Origin: Micromonospora_G sp040676775
GTDB taxonomy: Bacteria; Actinomycetota; Actinomycetes; Mycobacteriales; Micromonosporaceae
Direction: 5' to 3'
Assembly: GCF_040676775.1 (NCBI RefSeq)
Contig: NZ_JBFAPP010000003.1
Location: 310,001 to 374,000, forward strand
Length of the DNA stretch: 64,000 nucleotides
The notes under the pieces are model-generated. The model was not told the DNA's origin. It worked only from the letters and a program-made list of their open reading frames with translations, and searched no databases. The position numbers were made by a program, and so were the translations under genes. Positions within the stretch are counted from its first letter, which is position 1. Every line of letters starts with the position of its first letter. Shown piece by piece: positions 1 to 8,429 of the stretch.

Positions 1-443
1 CGGGGCTCGCCCAGCAGCGCCTGCGCCAGGCCGAGCCGCTGCCGCATACCGAGCGAGTACGCCCGTACGCGTCGTTTCGCCGCCACCGCGTTCAGCCCGA
101 CCCGCTCCAGGGTCTCGCCGACCCGCCGCCGGTCGACGCCCATGGTCATCGCGGCCAGGGTCAGCGCCTCCCGGCCGGTACGCCCGGCGTGCTGGGCGGA
201 GGCGTCCAGCAGGATGCCGATCTCCCGACCCGGGTTCGGCAGGTCCTGGTAGCGGACCCCGTTGACGGTCGCGGTGCCGGCCGAGGGCGGGGTCAGGCCA
301 CAGATCATCCGCATGGTGGTGGACTTGCCGGCGCCGTTCGGGCCGAGGAAGCCGGTGATGGTGCCCGGTTCGCACTGGAACGTCACGTCGTTGACGGCGG
401 GGTGCCCGCCGTACCGTTTGCTCAGATGGTTGACCGCAATCAT
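1..443 (-). CDS. ABC transporter ATP-binding protein (partial, N-terminal part)
   Basis: The gene runs off the left edge, so only about 147 N-terminal residues are present. It starts MIAVNHLSKRYGG and has Walker A GPNGAGKST near residue 35, a Q-loop-like segment, and the signature region in the form YSLGMRQRLGLAQALLGEP at the window edge. The LGMRQR signature and the short first strand are typical of ABC-2-type drug or lantibiotic exporters. The ATPase would energise a membrane permease encoded beyond the edge. It is divergent from the two-component system at 573-2626, an arrangement common for peptide-antibiotic sensing exporters; that link is inference. Walker B lies outside the window. Confidence 0.92.
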   Translation of the reverse strand, partial: MIAVNHLSKRYGGHPAVNDVTFQCEPGTITGFLGPNGAGKSTTMRMICGLTPPSAGTATVNGVRYQDLPNPGREIGILLDASAQHAGRTGREALTLAAMTMGVDRRRVGETLERVGLNAVAAKRRVRAYSLGMRQRLGLAQALLGEP

Positions 444-560
444 GTGACCAGCGTGGCGGCGCGGAGCCGCCCACCGCTGCGGCCGTCGGTCGCGTTCGCG
501 CGACCTTGGTCTACGGTCCGGCCTCGACTTTGGTCGCTGTCGGTGGGCGGTGACAGTTCG

Positions 561-566
561 TAACAT
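561..566 (+). promoter_or_regulatory. Leaderless -10 box (TAACAT) of the histidine kinase gene
   Basis: TAACAT lies exactly six bases before the GTG at 573, the spacing expected when transcription starts on the first base of the start codon. No Shine-Dalgarno sequence or clear -35 hexamer is visible. The same arrangement recurs at nine other genes of the window. Confidence 0.6.
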
Positions 567-572
567 GGGTGC

Positions 573-1823
573 GTGACCGGTATCGCGGCTTCGGAGAACG
601 CCTGGCTGCTGCCGTCCGCCCTGACCGCGACGCCGGACCGGGCCGGACGGCAGCCGAGGCGTACCACCCGTGACTGGATCGTCGACTCGCTCTGCTTCCT
701 GATCGCCGCCGGTTTCGCGATCATGGTCTCCTGGGACCTGCACCAACGGGACCAGCCCGGCCCGCTGGGCGGCACCATCCCGGAGTGGGTACTCACCCTG
801 GACGGCTGGCTGAGCTTCGCCCTCTGCGGAGTGCTCTGGGTACGCCGCCGCTGGCCGGTCCAGCTGGCCCTGGCCGGCCTGCCGCTGAGCCTGATCTCAC
901 CCCCGTCCGGGGTGCTCATCCTGAGCCTGCTCTTCACGGTGGTGGTGCACCGGCCGCTCAAGATCGCCGCACCGATCATCGGCCTGCACCTGCTCGCCGC
1001 GTTCCTCTTCTGCTGGCTGCGTCCCGACCCGACCATCGGCCTGACGGTCTCGATCGCCCTGACGATCGCGATCATGGCCTCGGTGGTGCTCTGGGCCATG
1101 GTCGTCCGGGCCCGCCGCCAGCTTGTCGTCTCGCTGCGGGAACGGGCGTACCGGGCCGAGGCCGAGCAGCAGCTGCGGGTCGCCCAGGCCCGACACCTGG
1201 AACGGACCCGGATCGCCCGGGAGATGCACGACGTACTCGCGCACCGGATCTCGCTGCTCAGCCTGCACGCCGGGGCGTTGGAGTTCCGCCCGGACGCGGC
1301 ACCGGACGAGGTGGCCCGAGCCGCCGGGGTGATCCGGGACAACGCCCACCTGGCCCTGCAGGACCTGCGTGAGGTGATCGGGGTGCTCCGCGAGGAGAAC
1401 ACCGGTGAGGGGCCGGAACGACCCCAGCCAACCCTGGCGGACCTGGCCGTGCTCGCCGAGGAGTCCCGGCGGGCGGGGATGCGGGTGAGCATCCGGGAGC
1501 GGATCGACCGGCCGGAGGCGGTGCCCGCGGGGATCGGGCGCAACGCGTACCGGATCGTGCAGGAGGGGCTGACCAACGCCCGTAAACACGCGCTCGGGGC
1601 GGCCGTGACGGTCACCGTGGTCGGCGCTCCCGGCACCGGACTCAGCGTCGAGGTCAGCAACCGGTGGCCGGTCGGGCAGGTGCCCGCGCAGCGGATCCCC
1701 GGCACCGGCACCGGTCTGGTCGGGCTCGCCGAGCGGACCAGCCTGGCCGGCGGCCGGCTGGAGCACGGCCGGACCGAGACCGGCGACTTCCGACTGGCGG
1801 CCTGGCTACCGTGGTCGGCGTGA
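573..1823 (+). CDS. Two-component sensor histidine kinase (NarL/DesK type)
   Basis: A 416-residue membrane kinase. Residues about 30-185 hold several hydrophobic segments and form an N-terminal membrane sensor without a large extracellular domain. The HisKA_3 dimerisation segment has ERTRIAREMHDVLAHRIS, with the phosphoacceptor His near residue 218. The HATPase part has the N-box NAYRIVQEGLTNARKHA near residue 325 and the G-box GTGTGLVGLAERT. It should autophosphorylate and pass phosphate to the regulator encoded next. The stop codon overlaps the next start as GTGA, so the pair is translationally coupled. The GTG start is supported by the leaderless -10 box at 561-566. The signal sensed is unknown. 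Confidence 0.93.
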   Translation: MTGIAASENAWLLPSALTATPDRAGRQPRRTTRDWIVDSLCFLIAAGFAIMVSWDLHQRDQPGPLGGTIPEWVLTLDGWLSFALCGVLWVRRRWPVQLALAGLPLSLISPPSGVLILSLLFTVVVHRPLKIAAPIIGLHLLAAFLFCWLRPDPTIGLTVSIALTIAIMASVVLWAMVVRARRQLVVSLRERAYRAEAEQQLRVAQARHLERTRIAREMHDVLAHRISLLSLHAGALEFRPDAAPDEVARAAGVIRDNAHLALQDLREVIGVLREENTGEGPERPQPTLADLAVLAEESRRAGMRVSIRERIDRPEAVPAGIGRNAYRIVQEGLTNARKHALGAAVTVTVVGAPGTGLSVEVSNRWPVGQVPAQRIPGTGTGLVGLAERTSLAGGRLEHGRTETGDFRLAAWLPWSA

Positions 1824-2626
1824 CCGAGAGATCAACCGGGCCCGGCGTGGGTGACGATTCGACTGCCGCGGGCGGTTCGACTGCCGCGGGCGGTTCGACT
1901 GCCGCGGGCGGTTCGACGGCGGCCGGCGGGGTGATCCGGGTCCTGCTGGTCGACGACGACGCGCTGGTCCGGGCCGGGCTGTCGATGATCCTCGGCGGGG
2001 CGGAGGACCTTCGGGTGGTCGGCGAGGTGGCCGACGGCGGCGAGGTCGCCGCCGCGGTGTCCGCGTACGCGCCGGACGTGGTGCTGATGGACATCCGGAT
2101 GCCCAGGGTCGACGGGCTGGCCGCCACCGAGGCGCTCCGGCAGGCGCCCGATCCGCCCGAGGTGCTGGTGCTCACCACCTTCGACGCCGACGAGCACGTG
2201 CTCCGGGCACTGCGCGCGGGTGCCAGCGGCTTCCTGCTCAAGGACACCCCACCGGCCGAGATCGTCCGAGCGGTGCGGCGGGTGGCGGCCGGTGAAGCCA
2301 CCCTGTCGCCGGCCGTCACCCGCCGGCTGATCGCGTACGCGACCGGCCCCGGACCCGATGCCGCCGGTGCCCCGCCGACCGCGGGTGGGCGGGCCGGTAC
2401 GGACTCCCGGCGGGACCGGGCGCTGCGGCAGCTCGCCGGACTCAGCGAGCGGGAACGCGAGGTGGCGCTGGCGCTCGGGCGGGGCTGCTCGAACGCCGAG
2501 ATCTCCGCCGCGCTCTACATGAGCGTGGCCACCGTCAAGGCGTACGTCTCCCGGCTGCTGGCGAAGCTCGAACTCAACAACCGGGTGCAGGTCGCGCTGT
2601 TGGTGCACGACGCGGAACTGGTCTGA
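1820..2626 (+). CDS. LuxR-family response regulator
   Basis: This is the partner of the preceding kinase, starting at the GTG of a GTGA overlap. The receiver domain begins at VIRVLLVDDDALVRAG, has phosphoacceptor Asp in VVLMDIRMP near residue 90 and the conserved Lys in LLKDTPP. The C-terminal LuxR helix-turn-helix runs from LSEREREVALALGRG to about residue 250, followed by a short tail. The first 37 residues are not a normal receiver start: they contain four copies of Ser/Thr-Ala-Ala-Gly-Gly encoded by an 18-base tandem repeat. A second GTG at 1931, directly before VIRVLLVDDD, would give a standard-length regulator and is a real alternative start. The 3' end overlaps the convergent gene by 53 bases. 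Confidence 0.92.
   Translation: MTERSTGPGVGDDSTAAGGSTAAGGSTAAGGSTAAGGVIRVLLVDDDALVRAGLSMILGGAEDLRVVGEVADGGEVAAAVSAYAPDVVLMDIRMPRVDGLAATEALRQAPDPPEVLVLTTFDADEHVLRALRAGASGFLLKDTPPAEIVRAVRRVAAGEATLSPAVTRRLIAYATGPGPDAAGAPPTAGGRAGTDSRRDRALRQLAGLSEREREVALALGRGCSNAEISAALYMSVATVKAYVSRLLAKLELNNRVQVALLVHDAELV
1861..1930 (+). repeat. 18-base tandem repeat inside the regulator N-terminus
   Basis: Three perfect copies of GACTGCCGCGGGCGGTTC lie at 1861-1878, 1879-1896 and 1897-1914, followed by a degenerate fourth copy. They keep frame and encode STAAGG units between the coupled start and the receiver domain. Confidence 0.9.
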
Positions 2627-5042
2627 GCCGCGTCGAGTCCTCGGGTCGCGACCGGGGCAGTGGCACGGTGGTGGTGGTCGTCGCGAGTTCGCTCGCCAGC
2701 CGGTCCACGGTCAGCCAGACCGCCGGGTCGGCCCAGTAACCGGAGTGCCGCCCGGCGGCCGGCTCCGGCTGACCGTAGATGTGCCAGCTCGACGGTGGAT
2801 CCGGCAGTTCCACGTCCACCCTCTCGTCGGGACCGCCCCGGTCGGCCGGGGCGCCGGCATCGGCAGCGAGTACGGGGCCGCCGATGTAGTCGGTCAGGTA
2901 GTAGAAGTTCCGCCACTCGTGCACGGCCGCTGCCGCCGTACGCTCCGAGGGGGAGAGCTGGCGCAGCACGGCGTCGCCGAAGTACGCCGGAAACGCCCAG
3001 CCGTACAGGGTGCGCAGCGGCGACCCGAAGGTCACCAGCCCCACCACGTCGTCGTCCGGCCGGCTGTGCGGCTGCAACAGCGCGGCGGCGGCGATCACGG
3101 TGCCCTGGCTGTGCGCGGTGACCACCACCCGCCCGCCCCGGTCGTGGATCCGCCACAGCCGCCGCTGCACCTCCGGCACCGCCCGCTCCGCGTACGACGG
3201 CGGGGCCAGCGGGTGGTACGCGCGCGGCCAGAACGTCATCACGTCCCAGAGCACGCCGATCCGTCGTCGACTCGCCAGGTTGCGCCAGCCTCGGCGCAGC
3301 AGCACGATGACCGCCAGCGGGATGCCGGACGCGAGGTAACTGCCCAGGGTGTAGGTCCACTGGGTGCCCCAGGGCAGCTTGCCGTAGACCACGTACCGCA
3401 CCTGGATCGCGATCACCACCGCGGTCACCGCCACCGCCATCAGGGTCATCAGTTTGTCCAGGTCGTGCGCCATCCGGGCGAACCGTCGGGCCCGTGCCAC
3501 CCGCGCTGCCCAGGCCCGTCCGTCCGGCGAGGGCGCCAGTACGTCCGATGTGGACATGCCGCCGCCGGCCGCGTCGTACTGCCAGCGTCTTTCGTCGGTG
3601 GGCTCGGCCACGTTGGCCCGGTACCACCCGCGGATCCGGTCCACCGTCGCCCGGTCCGTCCCCGCCCGCCAGTAGACGCCCAGCTCGTACAGGACGAAGA
3701 GCAGGATCAGCGCCAGCGGCACCAGCGTCAGGTAGTTGACCAACTTGCCGACGATCGGATAGATGTACACCTCCGCCCCGGTGGTCGGCGCGGACGGCAG
3801 CGTGCTCCGCGACGACACCTCCGCCACCAGGTCGGCGAAGCGCGACATCGCACCGAGCAGGACGACGTTGAGCGCGAAGACGCCGAGGACCTGCGCCACG
3901 AACGGGCCGAAGACGACAAACGTCCCCCGGTGCCAGCCGCCGCACAGGGCCGCCACCAGCACCAGCAGCAGGCTGACGAACACAGCGCCGAGCGTCAGGT
4001 TGGACACCAGCGGGATGCCTGGCAGGTAGCCGAACGGTTGGGCGTACCCGGGTTGGATCGCGGCGAACCAGCCGGCGCCGACCAGCGTGGCCGCGCCCAC
4101 CGCGAGCACCCCTCGGGCACTGCCGGCCGGGCACGCGTCGAGCGCGGTGAGGACCAGTACGGCGAGCAGCAACCCGCCGCCGACCAGCAGCACACTCGCG
4201 TGCAGCCAACCGGCGGTCACCGGTGCCCCGGCCACCGACGAGGTGGCGTGGACGGTGTGCGCGAGGCTGAGCCCGACGAACCCGAGTCCCGCGCCGAGGT
4301 GCAACTGGCCCAGGTCGAGCGTGCTGCGCCGGCCGGCCCAGAAGCTCGGATCGGACAGGCCCACCCCGGGTTGCGCGGCGCTGCGCGTCGACTGCGTCGC
4401 GAGGACCCGCAGCGGTGGGCTGACCGCCTCGTAGCGGCCGACCGACCGCAGGGTCAGCACCGCCAGCAGGGCGACGAGGGCGAGCGGCACCAGCGCGCCG
4501 AGCAGCAGCCGCCGGCCCGGAAATTCGGCGAGCAGTGGGTCGCGCAGCGGACGCAGCAGCCAGCTCTGCTCGGCGCACCGGGCCCGACCCCCGCACTGGT
4601 ACGCGAGCAGCTCCAGTGCGGTGATCACGCTGATGAGCAGCAGGTTGAGGGTGAGGAACAGTGCCGCCCAGCGGGCTGCCGTCCGGTGCAGCCGGAACCG
4701 CCACCCGGAGGCGTACGTCCGCGGGCTGCACATCCAGCCGGCGACGTTGGCCAAGGCGAACGGGAACAGCAGCAGCCACAGCACCCGGGAGCCGGCCCGT
4801 GAGGTCATCCCGCCCCACGAGTACGCCTCGACGTGCCGCCCGGCGACGTCGGCGCTGCGGTAGAAGCCGGCGATGCGGTCACCGGAGACCTGCAACGGGG
4901 CGTCGTCGCCGAGCAGGTCCTGCGGGGTGGTCCCGCCGACGCCGTGCAGCCGTATCTCGGTGACGCCGGTGAGGTCCGGTATCGGGGGTACGAGCCCGGC
5001 GGGGCGCTGGACCGGATCGGTGTCGAATCGCACGAGCGGCAT
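2574..5042 (-). CDS. Large membrane protein with alpha/beta-hydrolase (lipase-like) motif
   Basis: An 822-residue protein of unknown function. The N-terminus has a conserved-looking segment TEIRLHGVGGTTPQDLL, followed by ALANVAGWM and many hydrophobic segments that predict a polytopic membrane protein. Near residue 645 is VVVTAHSQGTVIAAAALL, a nucleophile elbow of the form G/A-x-S-x-G, followed by VVGLVTFGSPLRTLYG, which resembles lipase and serine esterase cores. A lipid or acyl substrate is inference. I chose the ATG at 5042 because GGAGGGG lies nine bases upstream and MPLVRF begins the conserved part; an upstream ATG at 5111 is possible. It converges on and overlaps the response-regulator gene. 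Confidence 0.75.
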   Translation of the reverse strand: MPLVRFDTDPVQRPAGLVPPIPDLTGVTEIRLHGVGGTTPQDLLGDDAPLQVSGDRIAGFYRSADVAGRHVEAYSWGGMTSRAGSRVLWLLLFPFALANVAGWMCSPRTYASGWRFRLHRTAARWAALFLTLNLLLISVITALELLAYQCGGRARCAEQSWLLRPLRDPLLAEFPGRRLLLGALVPLALVALLAVLTLRSVGRYEAVSPPLRVLATQSTRSAAQPGVGLSDPSFWAGRRSTLDLGQLHLGAGLGFVGLSLAHTVHATSSVAGAPVTAGWLHASVLLVGGGLLLAVLVLTALDACPAGSARGVLAVGAATLVGAGWFAAIQPGYAQPFGYLPGIPLVSNLTLGAVFVSLLLVLVAALCGGWHRGTFVVFGPFVAQVLGVFALNVVLLGAMSRFADLVAEVSSRSTLPSAPTTGAEVYIYPIVGKLVNYLTLVPLALILLFVLYELGVYWRAGTDRATVDRIRGWYRANVAEPTDERRWQYDAAGGGMSTSDVLAPSPDGRAWAARVARARRFARMAHDLDKLMTLMAVAVTAVVIAIQVRYVVYGKLPWGTQWTYTLGSYLASGIPLAVIVLLRRGWRNLASRRRIGVLWDVMTFWPRAYHPLAPPSYAERAVPEVQRRLWRIHDRGGRVVVTAHSQGTVIAAAALLQPHSRPDDDVVGLVTFGSPLRTLYGWAFPAYFGDAVLRQLSPSERTAAAAVHEWRNFYYLTDYIGGPVLAADAGAPADRGGPDERVDVELPDPPSSWHIYGQPEPAAGRHSGYWADPAVWLTVDRLASELATTTTTVPLPRSRPEDSTRLRPVPRRAPTARPAPGC

Positions 5043-5285
5043 GGGGCAACCCCTCCGATGATCGGCTCCGGAACCCCGTTTGCCCAGTTCAGAGGCGATG
5101 TCCGAGGTCATCGGTGCTTCTCCACCGTGCGCCCGGGACCGAGCCGGCGCAGTCGGATATCTGACTCAAATGGGCTAATAGTGGGAACTATCTGGTTTGC
5201 GCTGTCGGCGAGCCGACGCAACCGCCGTGATAGGTCGCCCGTGTAACGGGTACGGCCGGGAACCGGCCCATGACGAGGAGGAACG

Positions 5286-6020
5286 ATGCACCGAGCACGG
5301 GGGACCGGCGGACGATGGAGGGTCGCGGTGGTGACGCTCGGGCTGGGCGGCGTACTGCTGCTGGCCGGAGCCGGCTGCGAGAGCGCGCCCGAACCGGCCA
5401 CCGGTGGCACCGGAGGCACCGGCGGCGGGGCCGTACCGACCACGACCGCGATCACCGGCACGCCCACCACACCGTCCACCACATCGCCCGCCACGGCGGC
5501 GCCCACCGGCAAGCCGACGAAGCCGGCGACCCGCACGCCGAGCCGTCCGGCGAAAACCGCCACGAAGCCGCCGGCCGGCTACAACCCGGCGCGGGACTTC
5601 ACCGACCTGGTGCCGCAGACCCCCGGCCTCACGCTCGACCGGCCCGTGAACGGCGTACGCCACGGCGAGCTGGTGGTCACCATCCGGAACAACGGACCGT
5701 TCCCGGTCGCCCGACTGATCTTCACCGTCGAACTGCCCGCGAGCATGTCCGCCGACGGCGGCGACTGGGCCGGCTGCGACCAGCTCCGGTCGCGGCAGGA
5801 CGGGTTCCCGGCCGGGTCGAAGTGCGACAAGGGCTTCCTGGGCGTCGGTGAGTCCCGGGTCTACCGCCTCGGGGTCAAGTCACCGTCCTCCGAGGACAAC
5901 AACGACAGCACCATTTCCCGCTGGCTCGTCGACACCTGGTCGGCCGGCCCACAGGGCGAGATGTACCGCGACACCGTCCCCGACGACAACCGCCGCATCT
6001 TCCGCGTCACCCGCTCCTGA
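5286..6020 (+). CDS. Secreted lipoprotein with Thr/Pro-rich linker, function unknown
   Basis: 244 residues. Basic N-terminus, hydrophobic stretch VAVVTLGLGGVLLLAG and lipobox LAGAGC give a type II signal peptide with lipidation at Cys about residue 30. Residues about 35-95 are rich in Thr, Pro, Gly and Lys and form a cell-wall-spanning linker. The remainder, from about residue 100, is a compact domain of probable beta structure (GELVVTIRNNGPFPVARLIFTVELP) with two cysteine residues that may pair. The strand pattern recalls a DUF11-like or FxLYD-like fold, but I do not recognise the family. The start has GAGGAGGAACG immediately upstream. It is divergent from the membrane hydrolase across a 243-base gap with no further gene seen. 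Confidence 0.8.
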   Translation: MHRARGTGGRWRVAVVTLGLGGVLLLAGAGCESAPEPATGGTGGTGGGAVPTTTAITGTPTTPSTTSPATAAPTGKPTKPATRTPSRPAKTATKPPAGYNPARDFTDLVPQTPGLTLDRPVNGVRHGELVVTIRNNGPFPVARLIFTVELPASMSADGGDWAGCDQLRSRQDGFPAGSKCDKGFLGVGESRVYRLGVKSPSSEDNNDSTISRWLVDTWSAGPQGEMYRDTVPDDNRRIFRVTRS

Positions 6021-6144
6021 TTTCATCCGTCCACCCACACCCGAGTTGCCGTCGATCCGGGGCAAATCAGTGCCGGTCAAAGATCGACTGACCAAGATTT
6101 ACCCTGGGTCGACGGATGTGGTTTTTGTTGGACGGGGGAGTGGG

Positions 6145-6624
6145 ATGGGACGGCAGGATATCGACGTGACGGCCCGGTCGAGGGCCACGGCGGAAACGGT
6201 GTACGAGTTGCTCCGGGCCGGCGCCACCTGGCCGACCTGGTCGGGGCTGGACTCGTTCGAGCTGGAACGGGCGGTGCCGGCACTGGACGGGACCGGTACC
6301 GGTGAGCCGGGCGCACACGAGCAGGTGGGGGCGATCCGGGCGTTCCGTACCGGGCCGATGACCAGCCGGGAGGAGATCGTGGAACTGGTGCCGGGTCGTC
6401 GGCTCAGTTACGTACTCCTGTCCGGGCTGCCGTTGCGGGACTACCGGGCCGACGTCGACCTGACGCCGACCGCCGAGGGCACCACGATCCGCTGGCACTC
6501 GACCTTCCATGCGAAGGTGCCCGGCACCGGCTGGTTCTACCGCTGGTTCCTCGGACGGTTCATCCGGCAGACCGCCGAGGGTCTGGCCGCCTACGCCGGG
6601 AAGGACCGGTCCACAACGGACTGA
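6145..6624 (+). CDS. SRPBCC family (START-like) protein
   Basis: 159 residues that fit the polyketide cyclase/dehydrase type SRPBCC fold: MGRQDIDVTARSRATAETVYELLRAGATWPTW is the usual first strand and helix, EEIVELVPGRRLSYVLLSGLPLRDYRADVDLTP the central sheet, and a long C-terminal helix ends the protein. Such proteins bind hydrophobic ligands in a cavity; the ligand here cannot be named. The start ATG at 6145 has GGGGGAG close upstream and is the first methionine of the conserved fold. The preceding 120 bases hold no gene. It converges with malate synthase. Confidence 0.85.
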   Translation: MGRQDIDVTARSRATAETVYELLRAGATWPTWSGLDSFELERAVPALDGTGTGEPGAHEQVGAIRAFRTGPMTSREEIVELVPGRRLSYVLLSGLPLRDYRADVDLTPTAEGTTIRWHSTFHAKVPGTGWFYRWFLGRFIRQTAEGLAAYAGKDRSTTD

Positions 6625-6645
6625 CCGGTGACGGTGGCACCCCGG

Positions 6646-8256
6646 TCAGGGCATCCGCTCGTACGCCGGCACGGTGAGGAAGTCGACGAACTCGTCCGCG
6701 ACGGCCACCTCCAGGAAGAGGGCACGGGCGGCGGCGTACCGACCGGGGTCGCCGCCCAGCGCCGCGATCTCCTCGTCGGCGATCCGTTCGACCAGTTCAC
6801 GGGTGACCAGCGGGCCAGGGCCCTCCCCGCCGCTGCCGGCGTCGAGGGTCACCCCGGTGTGCAGCCACTGCCACACCTGGGAACGGGAGATCTCGGCGGT
6901 CGCCGCGTCCTCCATCAGGTTGTTGATCGCCACCGCACCGGTGCCGGCCAGCCAGCTCGCCAGGTACTGGATGCCGACGCTGATGTTGCTGCGCAGCCCC
7001 GCCTCCGTACGCGAGCCGGGCGTGTGCCGTACGTCCAGCAGTTGCGTGGCGGTGACGGTGACGTCGGCGCGGACCCGGTCGAGCTGGTGCGGCCGGTCGC
7101 CGAGGCGGGCGTCGAAGATCTCCCGGCAGAGCGGCACCAGGTCCGGGTGGGCCACCCAGGAGCCGTCGAAGCCGTCGCCCGCCTCGCGCGTCTTGTCCTC
7201 GCGCACCTTGGCCAGCGCGGTCTCGTTGACCTGCGGGTCGCGCCGGCTCGGGATGAACGCGGCCATGCCGCCGATGGCGTGCGCGCCGCGCCGGTGACAG
7301 GTCCGGACGAGCAGTTCGGTGTACGCCCGGATGAACGGCGCGGTCATCGTCACCGTGTTCCGGTCGGGCAGCAGGAAGTCCGCGCCCCGGCTGCGGAACT
7401 TCTTGACCACGCTGAACATGTAGTCCCAGCGGCCGGCGTTCAGGCCGGCGGAGTGCTCGCGCAGCTCGTAGAGGATCTCCTCCATCTCGAACGCGGCCGG
7501 GAAGGTCTCGATCAGCACCGTTGCCCGGATCGTGCCGCGCGGGACGCCGAGGCGTTGCTGCGCGAGCACGAAGACGTCGTTCCAGAGCCGCGCTTCGAGG
7601 TGACTCTCCAGTTTGGGCAGGTAGAAGTAGGGCCCGGCACCGCGGTCGAGCTGCCGTCGGGCGCAGTGGAAGAAGTAGAGGCCGAAGTCGACCAGGGCGC
7701 CGGCCAACCGCTCGCCGTCGACCAGCAGGTGCTTCTCGGTCAGGTGCCAGCCGCGCGGCCGTACGACGATGGTGGCCAGGTCGCCGTCGCGCAGCGTGTA
7801 ACGCTTGCCGGTAGGTCCGGTGAAGTCGAGCGTACGGTCGATCGCGTCCCGCAGGTTGAGTTGCCCGCCGATCACGTTTTCCCAGGCCGGGGTGTTCGCG
7901 TCCTCCAGGTCGGCGAGCCAGACCTTCGCCCCGGAGTTGAGGGCGTTGATGGTCATCTTCGCGTCCGTGGGTCCGGTGATCTCGACCCTGCGGTCGACCA
8001 GTCCGGGTGCGGGTTCGGCGACCCGCCAGTCGCCCTCGCGCACGTGCGCGGTGTCGGGCAGGAAGTCGAACAACCCGCCCTCGGCCAGCACCGCCTCCCG
8101 CGCCGCCCGGCGGGCCAGCAGGTCCCGGCGCCGGGACTCGAAGGCGCGGTGCAACTCGGCCAGGAAGCCGAGCGCCTCCGGGGTGAGTATCTCGTCGTAC
8201 CGGTCGTGCAACGGCCCGTCGACCCCAACACCCTCAACACCCTCAACCACCCTCAC
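6646..8256 (-). CDS. aceB: Malate synthase A
   Basis: 536 residues, the usual length of isoform A (E. coli AceB about 533). It condenses acetyl-CoA with glyoxylate to malate in the glyoxylate shunt. Seen motifs include the strand ITGPTDAKMTINALNSGAK, LADLEDANTPAWEN, VVRPRGWHLTEKH with the catalytic Arg, ATVLIETFPAAFEMEEILYEL, GRWDYMFSVVKKF, and the C-terminal SGSWVAHPDLVPL-like segment GFDGSWVAHPDL. The start is set at GTG 8256 because GGGAGG sits seven bases upstream; a TTG at 8271 is in frame. The first 15 codons and the ribosome-binding region are extremely G-rich. No isocitrate lyase gene is in the window. Confidence 0.96.
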   Translation of the reverse strand: MRVVEGVEGVGVDGPLHDRYDEILTPEALGFLAELHRAFESRRRDLLARRAAREAVLAEGGLFDFLPDTAHVREGDWRVAEPAPGLVDRRVEITGPTDAKMTINALNSGAKVWLADLEDANTPAWENVIGGQLNLRDAIDRTLDFTGPTGKRYTLRDGDLATIVVRPRGWHLTEKHLLVDGERLAGALVDFGLYFFHCARRQLDRGAGPYFYLPKLESHLEARLWNDVFVLAQQRLGVPRGTIRATVLIETFPAAFEMEEILYELREHSAGLNAGRWDYMFSVVKKFRSRGADFLLPDRNTVTMTAPFIRAYTELLVRTCHRRGAHAIGGMAAFIPSRRDPQVNETALAKVREDKTREAGDGFDGSWVAHPDLVPLCREIFDARLGDRPHQLDRVRADVTVTATQLLDVRHTPGSRTEAGLRSNISVGIQYLASWLAGTGAVAINNLMEDAATAEISRSQVWQWLHTGVTLDAGSGGEGPGPLVTRELVERIADEEIAALGGDPGRYAAARALFLEVAVADEFVDFLTVPAYERMP

Positions 8257-8261
8257 CAGCA

Positions 8262-8293
8262 CCCCTCCCAACCCTCACCCCAACACCCCACCC
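8262..8293 (-). promoter_or_regulatory. G-tract cluster over the aceB ribosome-binding site
   Basis: On the coding strand this stretch has six runs of three or four G separated by one to four bases, and includes the GGGAGG that serves as ribosome-binding site. It fits the sequence rule for a G-quadruplex in DNA or mRNA. Function is inference. Confidence 0.45.
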
Positions 8294-8332
8294 GCCGACT
8301 CTAGACGAGCCACCCCCACCCCCACAGCGCGT

Positions 8333-8403
8333 CGATCTTGCACTTGTGGTGGTACGCAAGTCGGGACAACTGCCCTGATTTGGGCGCCACAACTGCAAGA
8401 TCG
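8333..8403. repeat. Long intergenic palindrome (17-base arms)
   Basis: Arms CGATCTTGCACTTGTGG (8333-8349) and CCACAACTGCAAGATCG (8387-8403) are inverted copies with one mismatch and a 37-base spacer. It sits between two genes on the minus strand, after the lipoprotein gene and before aceB. It could end the lipoprotein transcript; its sharp, AT-richer arms also look like a dispersed repeat. Confidence 0.8.
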
Positions 8404-8429
8404 GCGAGGGAAGAGGTGGGCGTGGGGGG

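Noticed and set aside
2745..4802. Long open frame on the plus strand opposite the membrane hydrolase
   Set aside because: It is a shadow frame of high-GC coding DNA: its composition is His/Arg/Gln-rich with no motif, while the minus-strand frame has clear membrane helices and a lipase motif.
5043..5111. Longer start (ATG 5111) for the membrane hydrolase
   Set aside because: It has a fair ribosome-binding site but adds 23 polar residues; the ATG at 5042 has a stronger site and begins the conserved part. Not excluded.
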